Assembly: GCA_028023455.1 (NCBI GenBank)
Contig: JAQFVV010000452.1
Location: 434,768 to 498,767, forward strand
DNA length: 64,000 nt
Source of the DNA: Epiperipatus broadwayi
Lineage: Eukaryota; Onychophora; Udeonychophora; Euonychophora; Peripatidae
Direction: 5' to 3'
The notes under the pieces are model-generated. The model was given only the letters and a program-made list of their open reading frames with translations, was not told the DNA's origin and did not search any database. The translations under genes and the position numbers were made by a program. Below are positions 26,685 to 37,220 of this stretch, piece by piece. Numbering within the stretch: position 1 is the first letter of the stretch; each line of letters opens with the position of its first letter.

Positions 26685-28214
26685 AAGTGACATTAAATTT
26701 AATACTGCATTATTAATACATGCTATATACATGTAAATATGCTCTTAAAAGAATAATATTTAAAAAGAAAATATGTATTTTAAAATGCTAATTCTCGTTT
26801 ATGCCAGTAATATGAAAAGAATTTGTTTGGAAGTAAAACTTTAAATGAATTTAAAAATATTATTAATGAACTTGTCTCTATCAAATGCATAATGTTTGGT
26901 TATAGTTGCCAGTACTTATAAGTAACTTTATGACCGTTGATCTTAGCACATAAACCAAGGAGCATCCTTAATTATAAACAAAGTCTACTCTTATGTTTTA
27001 AAAATAAATAAAAGGAAATTTGTTTAAAAAAAAAGAAATACATTTTTAAATATTAAGAAACGTTTTTAAAAAAAAAAGCTCTATTTTAAAAAAATGCATT
27101 TATCTAAAGAAGAACAGTGAAAGTTAACTAAAAATATATATTATAATTATTCCGCGTTTGAACCTAGGATTATAAATATAAAAAAACATGTACTCAGCTG
27201 AAGAATTTATTGTTTTCAATGCCGGCTTATTTTACTTATACTTATGCTTATTATACTTATGCTACTCAGTTGAATAATTTATTTTCCAGTGCCAACTTAT
27301 GTTTATGCTTACGATGTTTTATTATTTTAATATTTAAAATTATCTTTAAAGATAAAAGAAAGTGAACGTGTTTATATAAAGAACTACTGAACATTTTCGT
27401 TTGGAAATGATTGCCATGTATATAAATGTATTAGTTGAAGCTTCGAATTTAAATAGATATCTTAACCTGGATAAATTGTCTACACATTATGAAATGGAAA
27501 AATCATCATGGAGCCGAAATATGAACTTAAGTTAATGTATTATTATTATTTTTTTTTATTGGTTTGTTTTATTGGTTTAAAAAAAAAAATGAAACCATAA
27601 AAATATTTATGCTATTAAATTTTTATGTAACACTTTTTGCATAAATATACAGGTAAACTAGGGTTATAATTTTAAAACGAAATAGGTTTATTTGAATGAG
27701 CAAATGTTTCTTGCCATTCTTAAGTAGATTTAGTTTATTTATCAAGCATTACACTAGCTAGTTTCTATTTAATAATTTTATTATAGAGATTTAAATATCA
27801 CAGTCTTATTTTCATATAAATGGGATGTTTTACTCAATTTTTATTTTAAATTTACTAAAGAAGTTTATCAGAGAATATCCATTCATTTGTTTTATGAATG
27901 TTATATTAAGAATAATTACAAATATTTTATATTCATCGAGAAGTAAATATTCTTGCATTTAATTTACCATTTCAAAAGTCCACTAGTTACTATATTTTTA
28001 GCATTTAATATTTTGTTATGTGTGCATTGTGCCTTGCCTAGAATTTTATATGCATTTAAGTTTAAAGTATTTTCTACAGTAGTCAGTTGACACATAGTTT
28101 GCTTTGTTGGTTCGAATATTGGATATACGTTTTGTATTTTATAAATTTCTTGGAAATAACTTAGTTAGTTTAAGTGAAGTATATATCTTGCTATTAGTTA
28201 GTATTTGGTAGCCT

Positions 28215-28560
28215 CAAGAAATAGGCTTAGTTCATAATTTTTGAATATGTTTATGGAGTTGAGAGTATCCTCCATCCTTATTGTAATGTAATTCCATGAT
28301 TTGATAGTGCTTGTCCCCAAAAGAGGGTTATTATATTGTATTTTTCAGTGATGATAATCACATTTATAAGCATTGAAAATTCCATGAGAGAGGATTATGC
28401 TTTTCTGGTGGGTGTTCCTGTTCCCAGATGTACTGAAGATAAATACCAGACATCTTTGTTTTGCCTCAAGGTTAGGTAGTTTTGGAAGCCACCAATATTC
28501 TTTTCCAGCTCTGAGGAGCCTAGTATCTTTATATTTTTTGCCTATTATTCATGATGACTT
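28215..28560 (-). pseudogene. Antisense LINE C-terminus-like segment inside the 5' LTR
   Basis: The minus strand gives a long coherent run containing WLPKLPNLEAKQRC and, downstream, IKSWNYI followed by SINIFKN. This recalls the C-terminal tail of CR1/L2/Jockey-type LINEs (L..LE.RR, then WN.LP and S.N.FK). One stop interrupts it. The same segment is in the 3' LTR (about 40210-40540), so it was in the LTR before this insertion. Captured host or LINE sequence could partly explain the LTR size. Family identity is inference. Confidence 0.33.
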
Positions 28561-30339
28561 AATGCTAATTCCACCACAGTAGGTGATGTTGCATTTGTTT
28601 TAGATTTGTGATGACAAGATATGCTTGTTTGAGGAAATGTATTTCTTCAGGTAGTTGTAGCTAATTTAAGGCTCATAGGTATATCAATGTTTGAATTGTG
28701 TTGCTATGATAGTTTTATCACACACAAGCTAACCAACAATAAGTTATATTTATTTTAAAGTATATTAAATATGCATATGGTATAAGTGGCAATTCACACA
28801 TAATAATTTAATATTTTCATCCAGAATTTTGCCGCTGGATTTGTAAGTCTGTTACATCATTATCTTTAAAACATTGAGGGAATAATTTTATGTGGACTAA
28901 AGTTATTTTAAAAAAAGTATAACTGATCTCTGATGAATGATTGTCCCATACACTTAATTTAGTTTAATTTTAATATTAGCTTAATCTAATTTAAAGATAT
29001 ATCTAGCTGTGATATTAGTATATCTGTGAAACTAGTGATGATATTTTAAAAAGTATTGTTGAATATGGTTACTCCAACTTGGCGTTTGTTAAGTTGAGGA
29101 GTATAAAATTAAGCATAGGGTTTTCAATATAAACATAGTTCTGTGTGTTATTCTGATTAGTAGATGACACAATAATGTTATTAATTAGTCCAAATAATTA
29201 TATAAAATCTTAGTGTGGTATTGACACTGTTTGTATTCCACTATATTTATAAACATTTCTTCTCATTATTAATAAATCAAATTATTATTATTTCAAAAGT
29301 TTTGTTTGTTTGTTTTGCTTTTATATGAAAATATATTATTGTCTTGGGTTCCAAGTTCACAAAATCTTAAAATTTTAAAGTTATTGAATCTTCAATTCAG
29401 ACATTCACAAGGATATTCTAAGTTAATTTGGTATAGTTGATATTGTCTTAAAAATTAAAAAACTATGTTAAAGTAAATGATTATCATATGGAATTACAAA
29501 TACAGATAATTGCATTATGGCAGATACACAGTTAAATACTTAGTTAAAAGTTTATTTTTTTTAAATTATCAGTATATCTTTCAGATTAAAGATTATGCAA
29601 TATCAGATTAACAATATTAGTACTTCAGAAGAATATTTTAATTAATATTATTTTAGGAGCTGCACCTTATCATATATTGACTGCACATCATCTATCATCA
29701 TCTCAAATTTGATATATTTAAAGAATTCTAATTCATTTGCATTTGAGGTCTTTAGTGGATGTCTGTGAGTATGGAAAGGCATTAAAAGTACCCTTGCTCT
29801 TTTCTTTGCTCAAGTAATATCTTAGATAATAGGCCATTATTAGTTAAATTTAAATTGATTCATTAAATTATTTGAATTAATTTTTGTTTTGTTTATTTTT
29901 TTAAGATTGAACATATTATAATTATTTTATGATCAGCTAAGATGTCACTTATTTATTTATTAATCATAGTAATTCTTTATTAGGCAACTTAACTTAAACT
30001 TTAATTTTATACAAGAGTGTTAATTTTAAAATCCCTGAGGTTATTTACTCTTGTTGTTTATTAAATATAATTCTGTAAGATAATATTTTAAAGCAAAGCA
30101 TCATAGGTCTTATTCAGAGAGTGTATGATTTATTGGTAAGACTAATCTGGTAAGCATTGAGTAGTGATTTAGATAATCTTTGGTATGGTTTAGTATTAGA
30201 TTATTATTAATATACTATAGTTGGTATAGTTCAGCAGTGTTGGATTTGAGCTTTATTTGATTATACATCTCTGGATCATCATCTCTTTTCTTTAAATTTA
30301 TTGTAACCCCACTGAGCCAAGTCGTTTAGAGTCTCTAAT

Positions 30340-30710
30340 TTATAGTTCATTTTATATCATTTCAATTTTATTCCATTTCTTTTATGTCATTTCTTTTTAT
30401 CATCTCATTTCATTTTTCTTTCTCCTTTATTCCATCTTCTTCTTATATCTCTTCTTCATATATTCTTCTATGATCTTATTTCATTTCTCTTTCTCCTTTA
30501 TCCCATCTTATATCTCTCTTCCATATTTTTCCCATCATCTTATTTCATTTCTCTCTCTTTTATTTTATTTTCTTATTATCTCTCTCTCTATTTTATTAGG
30601 TTACAATTGTCCTCTCTCATTTCATTTTCATTATTTATCTTTATCATTATCTCTTCTTTATTCTATTTTCTTCTTATCTCTCTTTCTCACACCCATAACC
30701 CTTTTTATAC
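30340..30710 (+). repeat. Pyrimidine-rich block ending the 5' LTR
   Basis: About 370 bases made almost wholly of T and C with scattered A, built from variants of TTTCTCTTTCTCC and TCATCTTATTTC. It is present, with small indels, at the end of the 3' LTR (about 42320-42690). Open frames here (Phe/Ser/Leu-rich) are by-products. Confidence 0.85.
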
Positions 30711-30719
30711 GGTTACAAT

Positions 30720-30737
30720 TGGTGCCCAACTTGGGGC
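30720..30737 (+). promoter_or_regulatory. Primer binding site, lysine-tRNA type
   Basis: TGGTGCCCAACTTGGGGC begins two bases after the 5' LTR. From memory, the complement of the tRNA-Lys(CUU) 3' end is TGGCGCCCAACGTGGGGC, so 16 of 18 positions agree. It would prime minus-strand synthesis. The two mismatches may be decay or lineage differences. Confidence 0.8.
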
Positions 30738-30965
30738 CTCGATTAAGCATATAGGTCTTGATATATGTTGAGTAGACCTGTAGTAGATGTTGATGGATTT
30801 TTGTTAAATTTTATTGACTTCATTTGGAGTCAATATTTTTGTTATTGCCCAAATGTGTACGCTTGATTAAGCAGGTTGGCCTCGATTTATGTTGTGAAAA
30901 CTTGTATTAGATGTTGATAGATTTTTGTAGATGTTGCTGACTTGGTTTGGAGTCATTTTGCTATT
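30723..30965 (+). repeat. Imperfect tandem repeat downstream of the primer site
   Basis: The 123 bases from 30723 (TGCCCAACTTGGGG...) are followed from 30846 by a diverged copy (TGCCCAAATGTGTAC...). They share GATTAAGCA, TAGATGTTGAT and TTTGGAGTCA in order. The second copy carries a decayed primer-site-like start. Confidence 0.75.
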
Positions 30966-31415
30966 AATTCTGATTTTATGCAAATTTTTCAGTTTACTAG
31001 ATAACATTGAATTAGATAAGATAGTTAATTACTCTAGTTAAAGCTAGTTAGAATCAACATGTCTAAATTACAAGACATGTTTTGAAGATATCAATATATT
31101 ACCATTGATTAGTGCAGTTTGTGAATTATCATCATACAAATCAATAATTAACTCTGTATTGCATTTACTGATATTATATTATTGAAGTATGTGAATTATC
31201 TGTTATATAATGCTTATGGTTTTGTTAATCAACTGTATTAACAAATCATTATTTTGGTATTTGATATTTGTTGAACATTTGTGAAGCAAGAATCATATAA
31301 AAGTGAATGAAACATATAATGATGGGAGTCATAAGAATAAAATATTCTTTATTGTAGCATTGTTGCTGTAGTTTTAATTGTCTTGATTGTTAGGAGATGT
31401 CAGGAAATGGATACC

Positions 31416-31416
<1 letters not shown>
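30966..31416. other. Retrotransposon leader, non-coding
   Basis: No open frame or motif. It lies between the primer-site repeats and the (TTA)n tract and is presumably part of the untranslated leader or packaging region. Confidence 0.5.

Positions 31417-31486
<70 letters not shown>
31417..31486. repeat. (TTA)n microsatellite in the leader
   Basis: About 70 bp of TTA/ATT units, ending 47 bases before the gag start. Confidence 0.97.
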
Positions 31487-31533
31487 GAAATTAAAAAAAG
31501 AGTATCATTAAAGTCTTAAAGAAGTAAAATAAT

Positions 31534-32659
31534 ATGGATAGCCACGTAGAAACCATGGAGATTTTCCATAGTTCAGGGATATCTCAAGATTTTCCCACAC
31601 CAGACACTCCAACCCTCAATTTAGAGGATGAGTTATTAGGTGAAGGAACAAATACCAGTATTATTACTCCAGGAATTATGAGAACTGAGGATAATATATT
31701 ATTAAATCTGAAGGCATATTTTGATTTAAAATTTAATCAGCAAAAAGAAGAATTTATGACAATTAGAAAAGAAGATAAAGAGGAATCTCAGAAAGCAAGT
31801 AAAAAAATGTTTCAAGGTTTAAAAAAAAGAATTTATGAGAATTAGAGAAGGAGATAAAGGGAATTGTTTTTAAAATTAGATAAGACTAGTGAAGAAGCTA
31901 GTGAAAAATTAAATTTAAAACTAAATCAGCAGAAAGAGGAATTGAAGAAAATTAGAGAAGAAGATAGAGATGAATTGTTTTTAAAATTAGATAAGACTAG
32001 TGAAGAAGCTAGTGAAAAATTAGCTTTAAAATTGGATCAGCAAAGAGAAGAATTTATGAGAATTAGGAAAGAAGATAGAGAAGAATCTCTGAAATTTAGA
32101 ATTGAATTTCAAAAGCATTTTGAGAGAATAGATAAAAATTTAATAATTACCGACAAGAGATATCAGGATTTAAAGATAGATTTTGAGGAGACTCTTAATA
32201 AAACTGAGCAAAATATTCAATGTCAGTTAGATAGGGTTAAGTCAACTGTCCAATAATCCAAAGAGGAAATAGGATTTATAAAACAGGAGTACCAGGGCCA
32301 AAGAGGAAATAGGATTTATGAAACAGGAGTACCAGGGCCAATATAACCTGTTGTTGAATCAAGTTGAAATATTAACCTTAGCACCTAATAATAAGGTTGA
32401 TAAATATATGGAGCAAGTAAAGGAATTGACTGATAAGATGGAGGAACAAAGAATAAGTCAGGATAAAATAATCCAAGGAATAGGGAATAAGTTCATTCAA
32501 ATGCAGGAGGAAATAGATAGTTGGAAAAATGATGTTAATGTAAAAGTTAAGTTACCCTTGCAGGATTTTGCCAAAGAAGTAGAAGTAGTTAAAATTCAAA
32601 TAGAGGAAAGATCTCAAAAGATGGAAAAGGGAGTAGAACAAAAATGTCTGAAATATTAG
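31534..32659 (+). pseudogene. gag: gag N-terminal part: coiled coil with tandem repeats, frame broken
   Basis: ATG at 31534 opens a frame with an acidic N-terminus, then long charged helices typical of coiled coils. A unit of about 37 residues (LKLDKTSEEASEKL ... QQKEE ... IRKED) is repeated. Nearly identical DNA copies lie at 31868 and 31979, 111 bp apart, and a diverged first unit at about 31720. Stops occur near 31843, 32256 and 32657. A compensated shift lies in the A run near 31820, and a 40-bp duplication at 32262-32341 shifts the frame by one. It would be the structural gag N-terminal region, possibly for multimerisation (inference). Confidence 0.75.
32262..32341 (+). repeat. 40-bp tandem duplication in gag
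   Basis: Two copies, 32262-32301 and 32302-32341, of a unit starting AGAGGAAATAGG and ending CCAGGGCCAA, with one difference. Forty is not a multiple of three, which explains why the coiled-coil frame changes here. Confidence 0.92.
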
Positions 32660-33008
32660 AAGAAGTCCAAGGTATTATATAGGTCCAGCCAAATCTTAGT
32701 GTAAATATCTTCAAAGAAGAGGTTCATAAAGGGTTAAATGAAATGGAGGACTGATATCAGAGATTAAGCAAAGACATAGAAGATGTAAAGGATATTATTG
32801 GGGAACATATAAGAAAAACGTTATTGATCAGGAGAGAAATAAAGAAGTTTTTGATTATCAATATGATATATTTGAGATAGAAAGGTTAATGAAAGGTAGA
32901 AAAAGTAATGATTTTGAAATAAGGAACGATGATAGTTTTGGGAAAGAAACCTTAGTAGATACTAAACCAAAATTTATTGAGCCAGATAATTATTAACAGA
33001 ACCTGGAG

Positions 33009-33851
33009 GTGAATAATGCACAAGGGCAAGGAAAGATAGGCTTTGAGAGGGTGCAACAGGAAAAAGATAAGAATTTTTATAATATAGATTGTCAAAATTC
33101 AGTAGCCCTAAAGTTCATGCGGGTGAAAATATTCAAGGGAGAATATTTAGAAAACCCCTATGAATATTTGCAGAGTTTAGAAGGTTTATTTACTCTGTGT
33201 AGGTTATCTGAGGAAGAAAAGATTGTGATTGCAAGCAATCATTTGTGTTCAGCATCAAGGGATTGGTGACAATCTATGTTTGATAATCCCCAAACCTTCG
33301 ATGATTTCAAATACTTAATCTTGGCAAATTTCTGGGGGGAGGACCACAAAGATAATATTAGATATCAGGTTTCCCAGGAAAAATATAATGTGCATAAAGG
33401 TAGTTATACACAATTTTTCAGGAACATGGCAGTTAAACTGAAAACTTTAATGGCTTATCCATTGTCAGAGCCTCAAATTGTAAAGATCATCAGACATAAC
33501 TTGCCACGCCACGTAGAGCAAGTCCTGATTGCTGCTGATTGACACACGATTAATGATGCAGTAGAGATCTTGGATTCACTAGAGGTGAGTGATAAGCTGT
33601 TAGAGAATAGAATTAAGGCCAGTAGGGAACCCTATCCTCCTATGAACCAAGTTAATATGTTGTCCATACCGCCATATAGGAATAGAATGATGTATAGAGG
33701 TAGGGATATAAGATATAATGGGAGAAATTCACATCTTAATCAGCCAAGATTCAAGAGGTATATAGATGATAGTCAGCCCTCCACTAGTGGAATACAAACT
33801 GTTCCAAAGAAGGGGGTATCTCTTAAAAAGAGTAAAGTGGCATTAAACTAA
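33009..33851 (+). pseudogene. gag: gag capsid-like domain and C-terminus, two in-frame TGA stops
   Basis: One frame runs from 33009 to 33851, interrupted only by TGA at 33267-33269 and 33540-33542. The first part (KIFKGEYLENPYEYLQSLE ... ASRDW) and second (FDDFKYLILANFWGED ... YTQFF) fit the Ty3/gypsy retrotransposon gag domain, with its conserved W and F/Y positions. The end is basic, with N/R-rich segments. No CCHC zinc knuckle is visible. Both stops could derive from CGA codons by a C-to-T change, consistent with CpG decay. The region 32660-33008 joining it to the coiled coil is open only in pieces. Confidence 0.72.
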
Positions 33852-33987
33852 GTAGGACCTTGCAGAATCATTCCTCACTTCAGGGCCCTATTCCTAATCA
33901 ATGGGGGAACATGATATTTGATGTGATAAGTAATATTGATCTTGATATTGATTACCTGGAACCAATTAGGACAATTGAATCTCCTAT

Positions 33988-34755
33988 TTGTATCAGTGTC
34001 CAATTATCAAAATTACTATAGCAGGGGTTGTAATAGATGCACTTGTTGATTCAGGCAGTCAGGCCTCTATTATCTCCCATGACATGTATTTAAAAATTAG
34101 TGAAGTTAACCAGGATATTCCTATTTTGCCATTAAGGGTTATCAAAGTCATTTTAGCTAATGGGAAAAGGTCAAAATTATTTAACAAACAGGTATATCTT
34201 ACCTTAAAAATTGATTCAAACAGCTTTGAACATGTCTTTTTAATTATGCCCGGCTTAATTCATGAAGCTATTATTGGATCTGACTTCATGATTCTTAACA
34301 ATTGTATAGTCAATTATAATGATAGAACTTTTAAATGCCAGGAGGAAGTTTTTCCCTTCCCTGTTAATTTTATTGGTCAGACAAGTCAATTATTAACTGT
34401 ACAGGAAACTTCAATTGATGTTAATATCAGAATTAAGTTGGAGGGTTCATGTATTACTGATACACAATATTATGAACCATTATTCCAATTGTTGTTACAG
34501 TACAGACATATATTTTCTAAAATATCTGGCATCATGGAAGAATATGTTCACTGTATTAAATTAAAGGATAATGAACCCTTTCAGCAAAAGACTTATACCA
34601 TTCCATATCAATACCAGGCTGAGGTGGAGCAACAAATTCAAAGGATGATAGAATGGCAAATTATTAGGCCATGTCCATCTCCTTATGTCAATCCCCTCAT
34701 GATAGTTAAAAAAAAGATGGTTCAGTTAGGGTATGCCTGGATGCACAACAATTAA
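33988..34755 (+). pseudogene. pol: pol: aspartic protease and start of reverse transcriptase
   Basis: Residues 18-24 read ALVDSGS, the active-site DSG of a retropepsin. Residues around 86-101 (AIIGSDFMILNN) are the matching flap-side G-x-D-F/L motif of Ty3/gypsy proteases. From about residue 195 the RT fingers begin (YTIPYQY, then MIEWQIIRPCPSPYVNP). Near 34710, in a run of A before GATGG, the RT frame shifts, and the open frame ends at 34755 with unrelated residues. The protease frame probably began upstream of 33988, since a matching segment lies in another frame at about 33930-33985. Confidence 0.85.
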
Positions 34756-35735
34756 ATTGCCATAATGTTCTAGAGCATGATGTACCATAACCAGTACAGG
34801 AACTGTTGATTAAGTTTGAAGGGAGAGCCGTATTTTCCACAATTGACCTTACAGCCAGCTATTGGCAAATCCCATTCCATAATTCTGATCAAAAGTACAC
34901 TGCATTCTGGTATAGGCCAATCATATGTTTTTCAAAAGATGCCCTTTGGTTTAATAAATAGTGGCACTGGTCTTATCAGATGCCTAAATATGGTCCTCTC
35001 AAAAGAACTTCGAGACATATTAGTCATGTATGTTGATGATATAGTCATTGCATCTGAGAACATGGTAGAGCATATGCATCATCTATCTCTTTTCTTACAG
35101 GAATGTTCCAGATGTAATATCAAGATTAATTTAGAAAAATGTACATTAGCAGCCCATGAAATCACATTTTTAGGGCATTTAGTTTCTCAGGAGGGAATTA
35201 AACCCTATCCAGAAAAAAATATAGCAATTCAGAAATTTCCAGTTCCAAAGACTAGGAAACAATTGAGGTCGTTTTGGGGGCTGTGTAATTATTATCACAG
35301 ATTTTATAGGAATTTTTCTGCTGATACAGTTCATTTATCAATTTTGTTGAAGAAAAATGAAAGATGGAGGTGGACCCAGGATCATGATTTAGAATTTCAG
35401 GCTATAAAGGACAATTTTCTTAAGACAGTAATTTTAGCTTACCCCAACTTTAACAGGGTTTTCTATCTACAGACCGATAGCAGTGGGTTTGGTCTCAGGG
35501 TTATTTTGTACCAATTAAGTGATAAGGGAGAGCCCAGGGTTTTGTATTTTCTCAGCAGACATCTTAGGGGGGGGGGCAAAATTAAATTATACTACTACAG
35601 AAAAAGAAGCTTTAACTGCAGTATGGGGGTTTCAAAAATTAAGACAATTTTTATTGGGTTCAGAGGTTGTTGTACTTTCAGACCACCGTAGCTTAGAATT
35701 CTTAAATAGGAGCTACTTAAATAATGAAAGATTAG
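34756..35735 (+). pseudogene. pol: pol: reverse transcriptase and RNase H
   Basis: RT motif A (TIDLTASYWQI, catalytic Asp) lies near 34840 in a shifted frame. The main frame returns by about 34920. It continues with the QKMPFGLINS motif and the catalytic YVDD at 35029-35040. The thumb follows (LEKCTLAAHEITFLGHLVS), then the GLCNYYHRF connection. RNase H starts near 35470 (TDSSGFG, first catalytic Asp). After a shift in a run of G near 35570 come the TTTEKEALTAVWGF segment (catalytic Glu) and LSDHRSL (third Asp), up to about 35700. Frame changes near 34710, 34920 and 35570 break the protein. Position before the integrase defines Ty3/gypsy. Confidence 0.92.
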
Positions 35736-37058
35736 AGAGGTGCTGATACACTTAGCTGCCATCCAGTTGTTGTTCATTACCAGAATCCCAGTGCAGAAAA
35801 TATTGTGGTTTGTGATGTATCCCCTTCATTAGAAAGTGAAATAGTTCAGGATTATCAAAATTTAAAAATATTACAAAAGCAAGAAGCTAGGCTTAAAAGA
35901 ATTATAGATTTATTGGAGGACCTGGTTAGGTTAGCTAAAAATAATAATTTTACAATCAGAATTAGGGGAGGATATAAAATACATAATGATTTACTTATGA
36001 AGAAATTAAGAAAAGGGGATGAGACTTCATGGAGGATTATAATTCCTAGTGTTTTAATTAATAAGCTTATTTACTATGTCCACTGTAGTTATGGCCATTA
36101 TGAAATACAAAAGATTGAGCCCATCATTAGACAATTCTTTTGGTTCAATAAAATCCATGAAGCTATTACAAATAACTTATGGGAGTGTGACATATGTATC
36201 AGAACTAAATTTAGTAATAGATCCTATGTGGGTACTTTACAGCCAATTTTGCCTAATGAGTTATTAGCTATTGATTTCTATGGTCCTCTTCCACCCTTCA
36301 ATAAGCAAAAATTTATTTTAGTCATGTATTACTTATTTACTAAATTTGTATCAGCATACACAGTGGCAAAAGCAGAAGCCAAAAGTGTAATTAAATGCCT
36401 GGAAAATTTTCAGATTCCTTTAGTAGGGAAACCAGTTACAATTCTTTTGGATCATGGGACCGCCTTTATATAAGATATGTGAAAAAGATGGGGTCAGTGG
36501 AATAATGTCAAACAAATTATGTGTTCCATCAGAAACCCCCAGTCTAATCCATGTGAACAGATTATGAGGGAATTAAGGAGATTGTTTAGAGTTTATGTTA
36601 AGCAGGATCATAGACAATGGGTTCATAAATTACCACAGGTTGTACGTTATATCAATACTACCATTAATGAGTCTTCCAAATTTTCTCCTATCAGACTCCA
36701 TTATGGAATATCAGAACCTTTGCTTATAAAAACTCCATTGCCTGCTATTGTATAAAATTTTGATTTAGGTAATGATCGAACCATAGCTCATGTTAATATG
36801 AGAAATATGGGTGAAAAACACACTCAATGATGTAAGGCGAGTCTTCATCCATTTAAAATTAATGATTATGTCATGATTAGGACACTGCATGTCAGTGATT
36901 CCCAAAAAAATTTGTTTAGGAAATTCCTTGAGTTGTATAAAGGGCCTTATCAAATAATAAAACAGGTAGGAGAGAATGCTTTCCTAGTGTCTAAACCTGA
37001 AGGAACGAGAGGTATCTACAATGCCAGAAGTTTAATACCTTATCCCAAGAAAATCTAA
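35736..37058 (+). pseudogene. pol: pol: integrase, broken by two stops
   Basis: The frame from 35805 carries the HHCC zinc finger (numbering from 35805: H93, H98, C128, C131) and the first catalytic Asp in LLAIDFYGP (D157). The second is in ILLDHG (D216). The frame stops at 36471 (TAA) and again a few codons on, then reopens at 36519 with NPQSNPCEQ, where the Glu completes D,D-35-E. A C-terminal fragment at 36873-37058 has the LYKGPYQI...G-x-YN pattern of gypsy integrase tails. No GPY-flanking chromodomain was recognised. Function would be joining element DNA to the target. Confidence 0.9.
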
Positions 37059-37205
37059 ATTTTTGTAAAACTTAGTATACTTAGTTTATAGTGCAATTTA
37101 GAGACCATGCTTGTCAAACTTAGCCATTGATTGTTGATTTATAATAAAAGAGTGTATATGTTTAAATTATAATTGTTGTTATTTTTATATTATTATTTTT
37201 TTTTC
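37059..37205. other. Untranslated gap between integrase and polypurine tract
   Basis: About 150 bases with no open frame. There is no room for an envelope gene. Confidence 0.7.
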
Positions 37206-37220
37206 CAATGGTGGGAAAAT
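37206..37220 (+). promoter_or_regulatory. Polypurine tract before the 3' LTR
   Basis: AATGGTGGGAAAAT lies immediately before the 3' LTR start TGTACC and follows a T run. Its G/A-rich core is the usual plus-strand primer site. It is imperfect (two T) but the position is exact. Confidence 0.7.

Larger units (their letters stand above)
25228..30717 (+). repeat. 5' LTR, 5490 bp
   Basis: Matches 37221-42694 along its whole length with scattered substitutions and small indels. It starts TGTACC, ends TTACA, and is followed two bases later by the primer binding site. It holds a TATA box (26181), a conserved short open frame, an antisense LINE-like segment and a terminal pyrimidine-rich block, each listed below. 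From the TATA box, U3 would be about 1 kb and R plus U5 about 4.5 kb. Confidence 0.95.

Noticed and set aside
30470-30754. Open frame rich in Ser, Leu, Phe, and its partner at 42354-42710
   Set aside because: Both lie in the pyrimidine-rich LTR end; openness follows from T/C composition, not coding.
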